NCBI GenBank assembly: GCA_948146395.1
Contig: OX411556.1
Span: 372,001-436,000 of the forward strand
Source: Fragum whitleyi
Lineage: Eukaryota; Mollusca; Bivalvia; Cardiida; Cardiidae
Direction: 5' to 3'
DNA: 64,000 bases
Below the pieces are notes generated by a model. The model saw only the letters and a program-made list of their open reading frames with translations. It had not been told where the DNA came from and ran no database searches. Below, piece by piece: positions 11,881-24,180 of this stretch (its first letter is position 1; each line of letters opens with the position of its first letter). The translations under genes were made by a program, and so were the position numbers.

Positions 11881-13990
11881 TCGATCGACTGATGCGCCCA
11901 TGCATTCATACCCACATCGTCCCAAACACTCGCGTTCGCTAGCTATGCATGTGCGCTTCAAATTGACACCGGTTTCGATGCCGTTTGATGCATCTGTCTG
12001 TGCGTTTATGCAGCATCCCTGACCCCTTGTTATTCGATTTAATAGTAATTATTTAATCCTGATTTAATGTTAAATATTTTGGGTACCCATTTTTCGATCG
12101 ACTGATGCGCCCATGCATTCATACCTACATCGTCCCAAACACGCGCGTTCACTAGCTATGCATGTGCGCTTCAAATTGACACCAGTTTCGATGCCGTCTG
12201 ATGCATCCGTCTGTGCGTTTATGCAGCATCCCTGACCCCTTGTTATTCGATTTAATAGTAATTATTTAATCCTGATTTAATGTTAAATATTTTGGGTACC
12301 CATTTTTCGATCGACTGATGCGCCCATGCATTCATACCCACATCGCCCCAAACACGCGCGTTCGCTAGCTATGCATGTGCGCTTCAAATTGACACCGGTT
12401 TCGATGCCGTCTGATGCATCCGTCTGTGCGTTTATGCAGCATCCCTGACCCCTTGTTATTCGATTTAATAGTAATTATTTAATCCTGATTTAATGTTAAA
12501 TATTTTGGGTACCCATTTTTCGATCGACTGATGCGCCCATGCATTCATACCCACATCGTCCCAAACACTCGCGTTCGCTAGCTATGCATGTGCGCTTCAA
12601 ATTGACACCGGTTTCGATGCCGTCTGATGCATCCGTCTGTGCGTTTATGCAGCATCCCTGACCCCTTGTTATTCGATTTAATAGTAATTATTTAATCCTG
12701 ATTTAATGTTAAATATTTTGGGTACCCATTTTTCGATCGACTAATGCGCCCATGCATTCATACCCACATCGTCCCAAAAACTCGCGTTCGCTAGCTATGC
12801 ATGTGCGCTTCAAATTGACACCGGTTTCGATGCCGTCTGATGCATCCGTCTGTCCGTTTATGCAGCATCCCTGACCCCTTGTTATTCGATTAAATAGTAA
12901 TTATTTAATCCTGATTTAATGTTAAATATTTTGGGTACCCATTTTTCGATCGACCGATGCGCCCATGCATTTATACCCACATCGTCCCAAACACGCGCGT
13001 TCACTAACTATGCATGTGCGCTTCAAATTGACACCGGTTTCGATGCCGTCTGATGCATCCGTCTGTGCGTTTATGCAGCATCCCTGACCCCTTGTTATTC
13101 GATTTAATAGTAATTATTTAATACTGATTTAATGTTAAATATTTTGGGTACCCATTTTTCGATCGACTGATGCGCCCATGCATTCATACCAACACCGCCC
13201 CAAACACGCGCGTTCGCTAGCTATGCATGTGCGCTTCAAATTGACACCGGTTTCGATGCCGTCTGATGCATCCGTCTGTGCGTTTATGCAGCATCCCTGG
13301 CCCCTTGTTATTCGATGTAATAGTAATTATTTAATCCTGATTTAATGTTAAATATTTTGGGTACCCATTTTTCGATCGACTGATGCGCCCATGCATTCAT
13401 ACCCACATCGTCCCAAACACTCGCGTTCGCTAGCTATGCATGTGCGCTTCAAATTGACACCGGTTTCGATGCCGTCTGATGCATCCGTCTGTGCGTTTAT
13501 GCAACATCCCTGACCCCTTGTTATTCGATTTAATAGTAATTATTTAATCCTGATTTAATGTCAAATATTTTGGGTACCAATTTTTCGATCGACTGATGCA
13601 CCCATGCATTCATACCCACATCGTCCCAAACACTCGCGTTCGCTAGCTATGCATGTGCGCTTCAAATTGACACCGGTTTCGATGCCGTCTGATGCATCCG
13701 TCTGTGCGTTTATGCAGCATCCCTGACCCCTTGTTATTCGATGTAATAGTAATTATTTAATCCTGATTTAATGTTAAATATTTTGAGTACCCATTTTTCG
13801 ATCGACTGATGCGCCCATGCATTCATACCTACATCGTCCCAAACACGCGCGTTCACTAGCTATGCATGTGCGCTTCAAATCATCTGTGCGTTTATGCAGC
13901 ATCCCTGACCCCATGTTATTCGATTTAATAGTAATTATTTAATCCTGATTTAATGTTAAATATTTTGGGTACCCACTTTTCGATCGACTG
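11881..13990 (+). repeat. Diverged further copy of the 3,590-bp block (right part)
   Basis: Markers recur in the same order as at 8,109-10,220, shifted by 3,772 bp (18 x 213 - 62): CCGTTTGATGCATCTG, CACCAGTTTCG, GACTAATGCG with CCCAAAAACTCG, GTCTGTCCG, GACCGATGCG, CCAACACCGC, TGTCAAATATT and the 182-bp unit. It lacks several changes fixed in the 3,590-bp copies, for example GATGGATCC and CGTTTCTTAGC, so it separated earlier or was partly converted back to the common sequence. Confidence 0.8.
13752..13933 (+). repeat. Short 182-bp unit, copy 4
   Basis: It has the same 31-bp deletion but reads CATCTGTGCG instead of CATCTGTACG, and its 5' end reads AATTATTTAATC, not AATAATTTAATC. It therefore looks like the least derived of the four copies. 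Confidence 0.93.
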
Positions 13991-16900
13991 ATGCGCCCAT
14001 GCATTCATACCCACATCGGCCCAAACACGCGCGTTCGCTAGCTATGCATGTGCGCTTCAAATTGACACCGGTTTCGATGCCGTCTGATGCATCCGTCTGT
14101 GCGTTTATGCAGCATCCCTGACCCCTTGTTATTCGATTTAATAGTAATTATTTAATCCTGATTTAATGTTAAATATTTTGGGTACCCATTTTTCGATCGA
14201 CTGATGCGCCCATGCATTCATACCCACATCGCCCCAAACACGCATGTTCCCTAGCTATGCATGTGCGCTTCAAATTGACACCGGTTTCGATGCCGTCTGA
14301 TGCATCCGTCTGTGCGTTTATGCAGCATCCCTGACCCCTTGTTATTCGATTTAATAGTAATTATTTAATCCTGATTTTATGTTAAATATTTTGGGTACCC
14401 ATTTTTCGATCGACTGATGCGCCCATGCATTCATACCCACATCGTCCCAAACACTCGCGTTCGCTAGCTATGCATGTGCGCTTCAAATTGACACCGGTTT
14501 CGATGCCGTCTGATGCATCCGTCTGTGCGTTTATGCAGCATCCCTGACCCTTTGTTATTCGATTTAATAGTAATTATTTAATCCTGATTTAATGTTAAAT
14601 ATTTTGGGTACCCATTTTTCGATCGACTGATGCGACCATGCATTCATACCCACATCGCCCCAAACACCCGCGTTCACTAGCTATGCATGTGCGCTTCAAA
14701 TTGACACCGGTTTCAATGCCCACTGATACATCCGTCTGTGCGTTTATGCAGCATCCCTGACCCCTTGTTATTCGATTTAATAGTAATTATTTAATCCTGA
14801 TTTAATGTTAAATATTTTGGGTACCCATTTTTCGATCGACTGATGCGCCCATGCATTCATACCCATATCGCCCCAAACACGCGCGTTCGCTAGCTATGCA
14901 TGTGCGCTTCAAATTGACACCGGTTTCGATGCCGTCTGATGCATCCGTCTGTGCGTTTATGCAGCATCCCTGACCCCTTGTTATTCGATTTAATAGTAAT
15001 TATTTAATCCTGATTTAATGTTAAATATTTTGGGTACCCATTTTTCGATCGACTGATGCGCCCATGCATTCATACCCACATCGTCCCAAATACTCGCGTT
15101 CGCTAGCTATGCATGTGCGCTTCAAATTGACACCGGTTTCGATGCCGTCTGATGCATCCGTCTGTGCGTTTATACAGCATCCCTGACCCCTTGTTATTCG
15201 ATTTAATAGTAATTATTTAATCCTGATTTAATGTTAAATATTTTGGGTACCCATTTTTCGATCGACTGATGCGCCAATGCATTCATACCCATATCGTCCC
15301 AAACACGCGCGTTCGCTAGCTATGCATGTGCGCTTCAAATTGACACCGGTTTCGATGCCGTCTGATGCATCCGTCTGTGCGTTTATGCAGCATCCCTGAC
15401 CCCTTGTTATTCGATTTAATAGTAATTATTTAATCCTGATTTAATGTTAAATATTTTGGGTACCCATTTTTCGATCGACTGATGCGCCCATGCATTCATA
15501 CCCACATCGCCCAAAACACGCGCGTTCGCTAGCTATGCATGTGCGCTTCAAATTGACACCGGTTTCGATGCCGTCTGATGCATCCGTCTGTGCGTTTATG
15601 CAGCATCCCTGACCCCTTATTATTCGATGTAATAGTAATTATTTAATCCTGATTTAATGTTAAATATTTTGGTTACCCATTTTTCGATCGACTGATGCGC
15701 CCATGCATTCATACCCACATCGTCCCAAACACTCGCGTTCGCTAGCTATGCATGTGCGCTTCAAATTGACACCGGTTTCGATGCCGTCTGATGCATCCGT
15801 CTGTGCGTTTATGCAGCATCCCTGACCCCTTGTTATTCGATTTAATAGTAATTATTTAATCCTGATTTAATGTTAAATATTTTGGGTACCCATTTTTCGA
15901 TCGACTGATGCGCCCATGCATTCATACCCACATCGTCCCAATCACTCGCGTTCGCTAGCTATGCATGTGCGCTTCAAATTGACACCGGTTTCGATGCCGT
16001 CTGATGCAACCGTCTGTGCGTTTATGCAGCATCCCTGACCCCTTGTTATTCGATTTAATAGTAATTATTTAATCCTGATTTAATGTTAAATATTTTGGGT
16101 ACCCATTTTTCGATCGACTGATGCGCCCATGCATTCATACCCACATCGTCCCAAACACTCGCGTTCGCTAGCTATGCATGTGCGCTTCAAATTGACACCG
16201 GTTTCGATGCCGTCTGATGCATCCGTCTGTGCGTTTATGCAGCATCCCTGACCCCTTGTTATTCGATTTAATAGTAATTATTTAATCCTGATTTAATGTT
16301 AAATATTTTGGGTACCCATTTTTCGATCGACTGATGCGCCCATGCATTCATACCCACATCGTCCCAATCACTCGCGTTCGCTAGCTATGCATGTGCGCTT
16401 CAAATTGACACCGGTTTCGATGCCGTCTGATGCATCCGTCTGTGCGTTTATGCAGCATCCCTGACCCCTTGTTATTCGATTTAATAGTAATTATTTAATC
16501 CTGATTTAATGTTAAATATTTTGGGTACCCATTTTTCGATCGACTGATGCGCCCATGCATTCATACCCACATCGTCCCAATCACTCGCGTTCGCTAGCTA
16601 TGCATGTGCGCTTCAAATTGACACCGGTTTTGATGCCGTCTGATGCATCCGTCTGTGCGTTTATGCAGCATCCCTGACCCCTTGTTATTCGATTTAATAG
16701 TAATTATTTAATCCTGATTTAATGTTAAATATTTTGGGTACCCATTTTTCGATCGACTGATGCGCCCATGCATTCATACCCACATCGTCCCAAACACTCG
16801 CGTTCGCTATCAATGCATTTATGCTTCAAATTGACACCGGTTTCGATGCCGTCTGATGCATCCGTCTGTGCGTTTATGCAGCATCCCTGACCCCTTTTTA

Positions 16901-19900
16901 TTCGATTTAATAGTAATTATTTAATCCTGATTTAATGTTAAATATTTTGGTTACCCATTTTTCGATCGACTGATGCGCCCATGCATTCATACCCACATCG
17001 TCCCAAACACGCGCGTTCACTAGCTATGCATGTGCGCTTCAAATTGACACCGGTTTCGATGCCGTCTGATGCATCCGTCTGTGCGTTTATGCAGCATCCC
17101 TGACCCCTTGTTATTCGATAAAATAGTAATTATTTAATCCTGATTTAATGTTAAATATTTTGGGTACCCATTTTTCGATCGACTGATGCGCCCATGCATT
17201 TATACCCACATCGTCCCAAACACTCGTGTTCGCTAGCTATGCATGTGCGCTTCAAATTGACACCGGTTTCGATGCCGTCTGATGCATCCGTCTGTGCGTT
17301 TATGCAGCATCCCTGACCCCTTGTTATTCGATTTAATAGTAATTATTTAATCCTGATTTAATGTTAAATATTTTGGGTACCCATTTTTCGATCGACTGAT
17401 GCGCCCATGCATTCATACCCACATCGTCCCAAACACGCGCGTTCGCTAGCTATGCATGTGCGCTTCAAATTGACACCGGTTTCGATGCCGTCTGATGCAT
17501 CAGTCTGTGCGTTTATGCAGCATCCCTGACCCCTTGTTATTCAATTTAATAGTAATTATTTAATCCTGATTTAATGTTAAATATTTTGGGTACCCATTTT
17601 TCGATCGACTGATGCGCCCATGCATTCATACCCACATCGCCCCTAACACGCGCGTTTTGCTAGCTATGCATGTGCGCTTCAAATTTACACCGGTTTCGAT
17701 GCCGTCTGATGCATCCGTCTGTGCGTTTATGCAGCATCCCTGACCCCTTGTTATTCGATTTAATAGTAATTATTTAATCCTGATTTAATGTTAAATATTT
17801 TGGGTACCCATTTTTCGATCGACTGATGCGCCCATGCATTCATACCCACATCGTCCCAAACACGCGCGTTCACTAGCTATGCATGTGCGCTTCAAATTGA
17901 AACCGGTTTCGATGCCGTCTGATGCATCCGTCAGTGCGTTTATGCAGCATCCCTGACCCCTTGTTATTCGATTTAATAGTAATTATTTAATCCTGATTTA
18001 ATGTTAAATATTTTGGGTACCCATTTTTCGATCGACTGATGCGCCCATGCAATCATACCCACATCGCCCCAAACACGCGCGTTTTGCTAGCTATGCATGT
18101 GCGCTTCAAATTGACACCGGTTTCGATGCCGTCTGATGCATCCGTCTGTGCGTTTATGCAGCATCCCTGACCCCTTGTTATTCGATTTAATAGTAATTAT
18201 TTAATCCTGATTTAATGTTAAATATTTTGGGTACCCATTTTTCGATCGACTGATGCGCCCATGCATTCATACCCACATCACCCAAAAGACGCGCGTTCGC
18301 TAGCTATGCATTTGCGCTTCAAATTGACACCGGTTTCGATGCCGTCTGATGCATCCGTCTGTGCGTTTATGCAGCATCCCTGACCCCTTGTTATTCGATT
18401 TAATAGTAATTATTTAATCCTGATTTAATGTTAAATATTTTGGGTACCCATTTTTCGATCGACTGATGCGCCCATGCATTTATACCCACATCGTCCCAAA
18501 CACTCGTGTTCGCTAGCTATGCATGTGCGCTTCAAATTGACACCGGTTTCGATGCCGTCTGATGCATCCGTCTGTGCGTTTATGCAGCATCCCTGACCCC
18601 TTGTTATTCGATTTAATAGTAATTATTTAATCCTGATTTAATGTTAAATATTTTGGGTACCCATTTTTCGATCGACTGATGCGCCCATGCATTCATACCC
18701 ACATCGCCCCAAACACGCGCGTTCGCTAGCTATGCATGTGCGCTTCAAATTGACACCGGTTTCGATGCCGTCTGATGCATCCGTCTGTGCGTTTATGCAG
18801 CATCCCTGACCCCTTGTTATTCGATTTAATAGTAATTATTAAATCCTGATGTAATGTTAAATATTTTGGGTACCCATTTTTCGATCGACTGATGCGCCCA
18901 TGCATTTATACCCACATCGTCCCAAACACTCGCGTTCGCTAGCTATGCATGTGCGCTTCAAATTGACACCGGTTTCGATGCCGTCTGATGCATCCGTCTG
19001 TGCGTTTATGCAGCATCCCTGACCACTTGTTATTCGATTTAATAGTAATTATTTAATCCTGATTTAATGTTAAATATTTTGGGTACCCATTTTTCGATCG
19101 ACTGATGCGCCCATGCATTCATACCCACATCGCCCCAAACACGCGCGTTCGCTAGCTATGCATGTGCGCTTCAAATTGACACCGGTTTCGATGCCGTCTA
19201 ATGCATCCGTCTGAGCGTTTATGCAGCATCCCTGACCCCTTGTTATTCGATTTAATAGTAATTATTTAATCCTGATTTAATGTTAAATATTTTGGGTACC
19301 CATTTTTCGATCGACTGATGCGCCCATGCATTTATACCCACATCGTCCCAAACACTCGCGTTCGCTAGCTATGCATGTGCGCTTCAAATTGACACCGGTT
19401 TCGATGCCGTCTGATGCATCCGTCTGTGCGTTTATGCAGCATCCCTGACCCCTTGTTATTCGATTTAATAGTAATTATTTAATCCTGATTTAATGTTAAA
19501 TATTTTGGGTACCCATTTTTCGATCGACTGATGCGCCCATGCATTCATACCCACATCGCCCCAAACACTCGCGTTTGCTAGCTATGCATGTGCGCTTCAA
19601 ATTGACACCGGTTACGATGCCGTCTGATGCATCCGTCTGTGCGTTTATGCAGCATCCCTGACCCCTTGTTATTCGATTTAATAGTAATTATTTAATCCTG
19701 ATTTAATGTTAAATATTTTGGGTACCCATTTTTCGATCGACTGATGCGCCCATGCATTCATACCAACATGGTCCCAAACACTCGCGTACGCTAGCTATGC
19801 ATGTGCGCTTCAAATTGACACCGGTTTCGATGCCGTCTGATGCATCCGTCTGTGCGTTTATGCAGCATCCCTGACCCCTTGTTATTCGATTTAATAGTAA

Positions 19901-20210
19901 TTATTTAATCCTGATTTAATGTTAAATATTTTGGGTACCCATTTTTCGATCGACTGATGCGCCCATGCATTCATTCCCACATCGCCCCAAACACGCGCGT
20001 TCGCTAGCTATGCATGTGCGCTTCAAATTGACACCGGTTTCGATGCTGTCTAATGCATCCGTCTGTGCGTTTATGCAGCGTCCCTGACCCCTTGTTATTC
20101 GATTTAATAGTTATTATTTAATCCTGATTTAATGTTAAATATTTTGGGTACCCATTTTTCGATCGACTGATGCGCCCATGCATTCATACCCACATCGTCC
20201 CAAACACTCG
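13991..20210 (+). repeat. Mostly ordinary monomers with scattered private variants
   Basis: About 29 units lie here with no large recent duplication that I can see. Small signals are three units with CCCAATCACTCG (near 15,938, 16,363 and 16,576), two with a one-base insertion CGCGTTTTGCTAG (near 17,654 and 18,080), CATTTATACCC with CACTCGTGTTCG (near 17,210 and 18,490), and a heavily altered unit near 16,810. A-like and B-like units alternate between about 18,400 and 20,200, giving a local 426-bp periodicity. Confidence 0.8.
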
Positions 20211-21060
20211 CGTTCGCTAGCTATGCATGTGCGCTTCAAATTGACACCGGTTTCGATGCCGTCTGATGCATCCGTCTGTGCGTTCATGCAGCATCCCTGA
20301 CCCCTTGTTATTCGATTTAATAGTTATTATTTAATCCTGATTTAATGTTAAATATTTTGGGTACCCATTTTTCGATCGACTGATGCGCCCATGCATTCAT
20401 ACCCACATCGCCCCAAACACGCGCGTTCGCTAGCTATGCATGAGCGCTTCCAATTGACACCGGTTTCTATGCCGTCTGATGCATCCGTCTGTGCGTTTAT
20501 GCAGCATCCCTGACCCCTTGTTATTCGATTTAATAGTAATTATTTAATCCTGATTTAATGTTAAATATTTTGGGTACCCATTTTTCGATCGACTGATGCG
20601 CCCATGCATTCATACCCACATCGTCCCAAACACGCGCGTTCGCTAGCTATGCATGTGCGCTTCAAATTGACACCGGTTTCGATGCCGTCTGATGCATCCG
20701 TCTGTGCGTTCATGCAGCATCCCTGACCCCTTGTTATTCGATTTAATAGTTATTATTTAATCCTGATTTAATGTTAAATATTTTGGGTACCCATTTTTCG
20801 ATCGACTGATGCGCCCATGCATTCATACCCACATCGCCCCAAACACGCGCGTTCGCTAGCTATGCATGAGCGCTTCCAATTGACACCGGTTTCTATGCCG
20901 TCTGATGCATCCGTCTGTGCGTTTATGCAGCATCCCTGACCCCTTGTTATTCGATTTAATAGTAATTATTTAATCCTGATTTAATGTTAAATATTTTGGG
21001 TACCCATTTTTCGATCGACTGATGCGCCCATGCATTCATACCCACATCGCCCCAAACACC
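20211..21060 (+). repeat. Duplicated dimer, 2 x 426 bp
   Basis: Shared private markers at 426-bp spacing are CGTTCATGCAGC (20,281 and 20,707), TAGTTATTATTTAATCC, and GAGCGCTTCCAATTG with GGTTTCTATGCC (20,442 and 20,868). This is a B-like then A-like pair copied once. Confidence 0.85.
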
Positions 21061-22859
21061 CGCGTTCGCTAGCTATGCATGTGCGCTTCAAATTTACACC
21101 GGTTTCGATGCTGTCTAATGCATCCGTCTGTGCGTTTATGCAGCATCCCTGACCCCTTGTTATTCGATTTAATAGTAATTATTTAATCCTGATTTAATGT
21201 TAAATATTTTGGGTACCCAGTTTTCGATCGACTGATGCGCCCATGCATTCATACCCACATCGTCCCAAACACTCGCGTTCGCTAGCTATGCATGTGCGCT
21301 TCAAATTGACACCGGTTTCGATGCCGTCTGATGCATCCGTCTGTGCGTTCATGCAGCATCCCTGACCCCTTGTTATTCGATTTAATAGTAATTATTTAAT
21401 CCTGATTTAATGTTAAATATTTTGGGTACCCATTTTTCGATCGACTGATGCGCCCATGCATTCATACCCACATCGCCCCAAACACGCGCGTTCGCTAGCT
21501 ATGCATGTGCGCTTCAAATTGACACCGGTTTCGATGCCGTCTGATGCATCCGTCTGTGCGTTTATGCAGCATCCCTGACCCCTTGTTATTCGATTTAATA
21601 GTAATTATTTAATCCTGATTTAATGTTAAATATTTTGGGTACCCATTTTTCGATCGACTGATGCGCCCATGCATTCATACTCACATCGCCCCAAACAAGC
21701 GCGTTCGCTAGCTATGCATGTGCGCTTCAAATTGACACCGGTTTCGATGCCGTCTGATGCATCCGTCTGTGCGTTTATGCAGCATCCCTGACCCCTTGTT
21801 ATTCGATTTAATAGTAATTATTTAATCCTGATTTAATGTTAAATATTTTGGGTACCCATTTTTCTATCGACTGATGCGCCCATGCATTCATACCCACATC
21901 GTCCCAAACACTCGCGTTCGCTAGCTATGCATGTGCGCTTCAAATTGACACCGGTTTCGATGCCGTCTGATGCATCCGTCTGTGCGTTTATGCAGCATCG
22001 CTGACCCCTTGTTATTCGATATAATAGTAATTATTTAATCCTGATTTAATGTTAAATATTTTGGGTACACATTTTTCGATCGACTGATGCGCCCATGCAT
22101 TCATACCCACATCGTCCCAAACACGCGCGTTCACTAGCTATGCATGTGCGCTTCAAATTGACACCGGTTTCGATGCCGTCTGATGCATCCGTCTGTGCGT
22201 TTATGCAGCATCCCTGACCCCTTGTTATTCGATTTAATAGTAATTATTTAATCCTGATTTAATGTTAAATATTTTGGGTACCCATTTTTCGATCGACTGA
22301 TGCGCCCATGCATTCATACCCACATCGCCCCAAACACGCGCGTTCGCTAGCTATGCATGTGCGCTTCAAATTGACACCGGTTTCGATGCCGTCTGTTGCA
22401 TCCGTCTGTGCTTTTATGCAGCATCCCTGACCCCTTGTTATTCGATTTAATAGTAATTATTTAATCCTGATTTAATGTTACATATTTTGGGTACCCATTT
22501 TTCGATCGACTGATGCGCCCATGCATTCATACCCACATCGTCCCAAACACTCGCGTTCGCTAGCTATGCATGTGCGCTTCAAATTGACACCGGTTTCGAT
22601 GCCGTCTGATGCATCCGTCTGTGCGTTTATGCAGCATCCCTGACCCCTTGTTATTCGATTTAATAGTAATTATTTAATCCTGATTTAATGTTAAATATTT
22701 TGGGTACCCATTTTTCGATCGACTGATGCGCCCATGCATTCATACCCACATCGTCCCAAACACTCGCGTTCACTAGCTATGCATGTGCGCTTCAAATTGA
22801 CACCGGTTTCGATGCCGTCTGATGCATCCGTCTGTGCGTTTATGCAGCATCCCTGACCC

Positions 22860-24180
22860 CTTGTTATTCGATTTAATAGTAATTATTTAATCCTGATTTA
22901 ATGTTAAATATTTTGGGTACCTATTTTTCGATCGACGGATGCGCCCATGCATTCATACCCACATCGTCCCAAACACGCGCGTTCACTAGCTTTGCATGTG
23001 CGCTTCAAATTGACACCGTTTTTGACGCCGTCTGATGCATCCGTCTGTGCGTTTATGCAGCATCCCTGACCCCTTGTTATTCGATTTAATAGTAATTATT
23101 TAATCCTGATTTAATGTTAAATATTTTGGGTACCCATTTTTCGATCGACTGATGCGCCCATGCATTCATACCCACATCGCCCCAAACACGCGCGTTCGCT
23201 AGCTATGCATGTGCGCTTCAAATTTACACCGGTTTCGATGCCGTCTGATGCATCCGTCTGTGCGTTTATGCAGCATCCGTGACCCCTTGTTATTCGATTT
23301 AATAGTAATTATTTAATCCTGATTTAATGTTAAATATTTTGGGTACCCATTTATCGATCGACTAATGCGCCCATGCATTCATACCCACATCGTCCCAAAC
23401 ACTCGCGTTCGCTAGCTATGCATGTGCGCTTCAAATTGACACCGGTTTCGATGCCGTCTGATGCATCCGTCTGTGCGTTTATGCAGCATCCCTGACCCCT
23501 TGTTATTCGATTTAATAGTAATTATTTAATCCTGATTTAATGTTAAATATTTTGGGTACCTATTTTTCGATCGACGGATGCGCCCATGCATTCATACCCA
23601 CATCGTCCCAAACACGCGCGTTCACTAGCTATGCATATGCGCTTCAAATTGACACCGGTTTTGACGCCGTCTGATGCATCCGTCTGTGCGTTTATGCAGC
23701 ATCCCTGACCCCTTGTTATTCGATTTAATAGTAATTATTTAATCCTGATTTAATGTTAAATATTTTGGGTACCCATTTTTCGATCGACTGATGCGCCCAT
23801 GCATTCATACCCACATCGCCCCAAACACGCGCGTTCGCTAGCTATGCATGTGCGCTTCAAATTTACACCGGTTTCGATGCCGTCTGATGCATCCGTCTGT
23901 GCGTTTATGCAGCATCCGTGACCCCTTGTTATTCGATTTAATAGTAATTATTTAATCCTGATTTAATGTTAAATATTTTGGGTACCCATTTATCGATCGA
24001 CTAATGCGCCCATGCATTCATACCCACATCGTCCCAAACACTCGCGTTCGCTAGCTATGCATGTGCGCTTCAAATTGACACCGGTTTCGATGCCGTCTGA
24101 TGCATCCGTCTGTGCGTTTATGCAGCATCCCTGACCCCTTGTTATTCGATTTAATAGTAATTATTTAATCCTGATTTAAT
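22860..24180 (+). repeat. Duplicated trimer, 2 x 639 bp
   Basis: Markers repeat at 639-bp spacing: GGTACCTATTTTTCG with GATCGACGG (22,921 and 23,560), TTTGACGCCG, CAAATTTACACC, GCATCCGTGACC and CATTTATCGATCGACTAATG. A further relative of its first unit, with CCTATTCTTCG, appears at about 26,116, exactly twelve units after the second copy. Confidence 0.85.
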
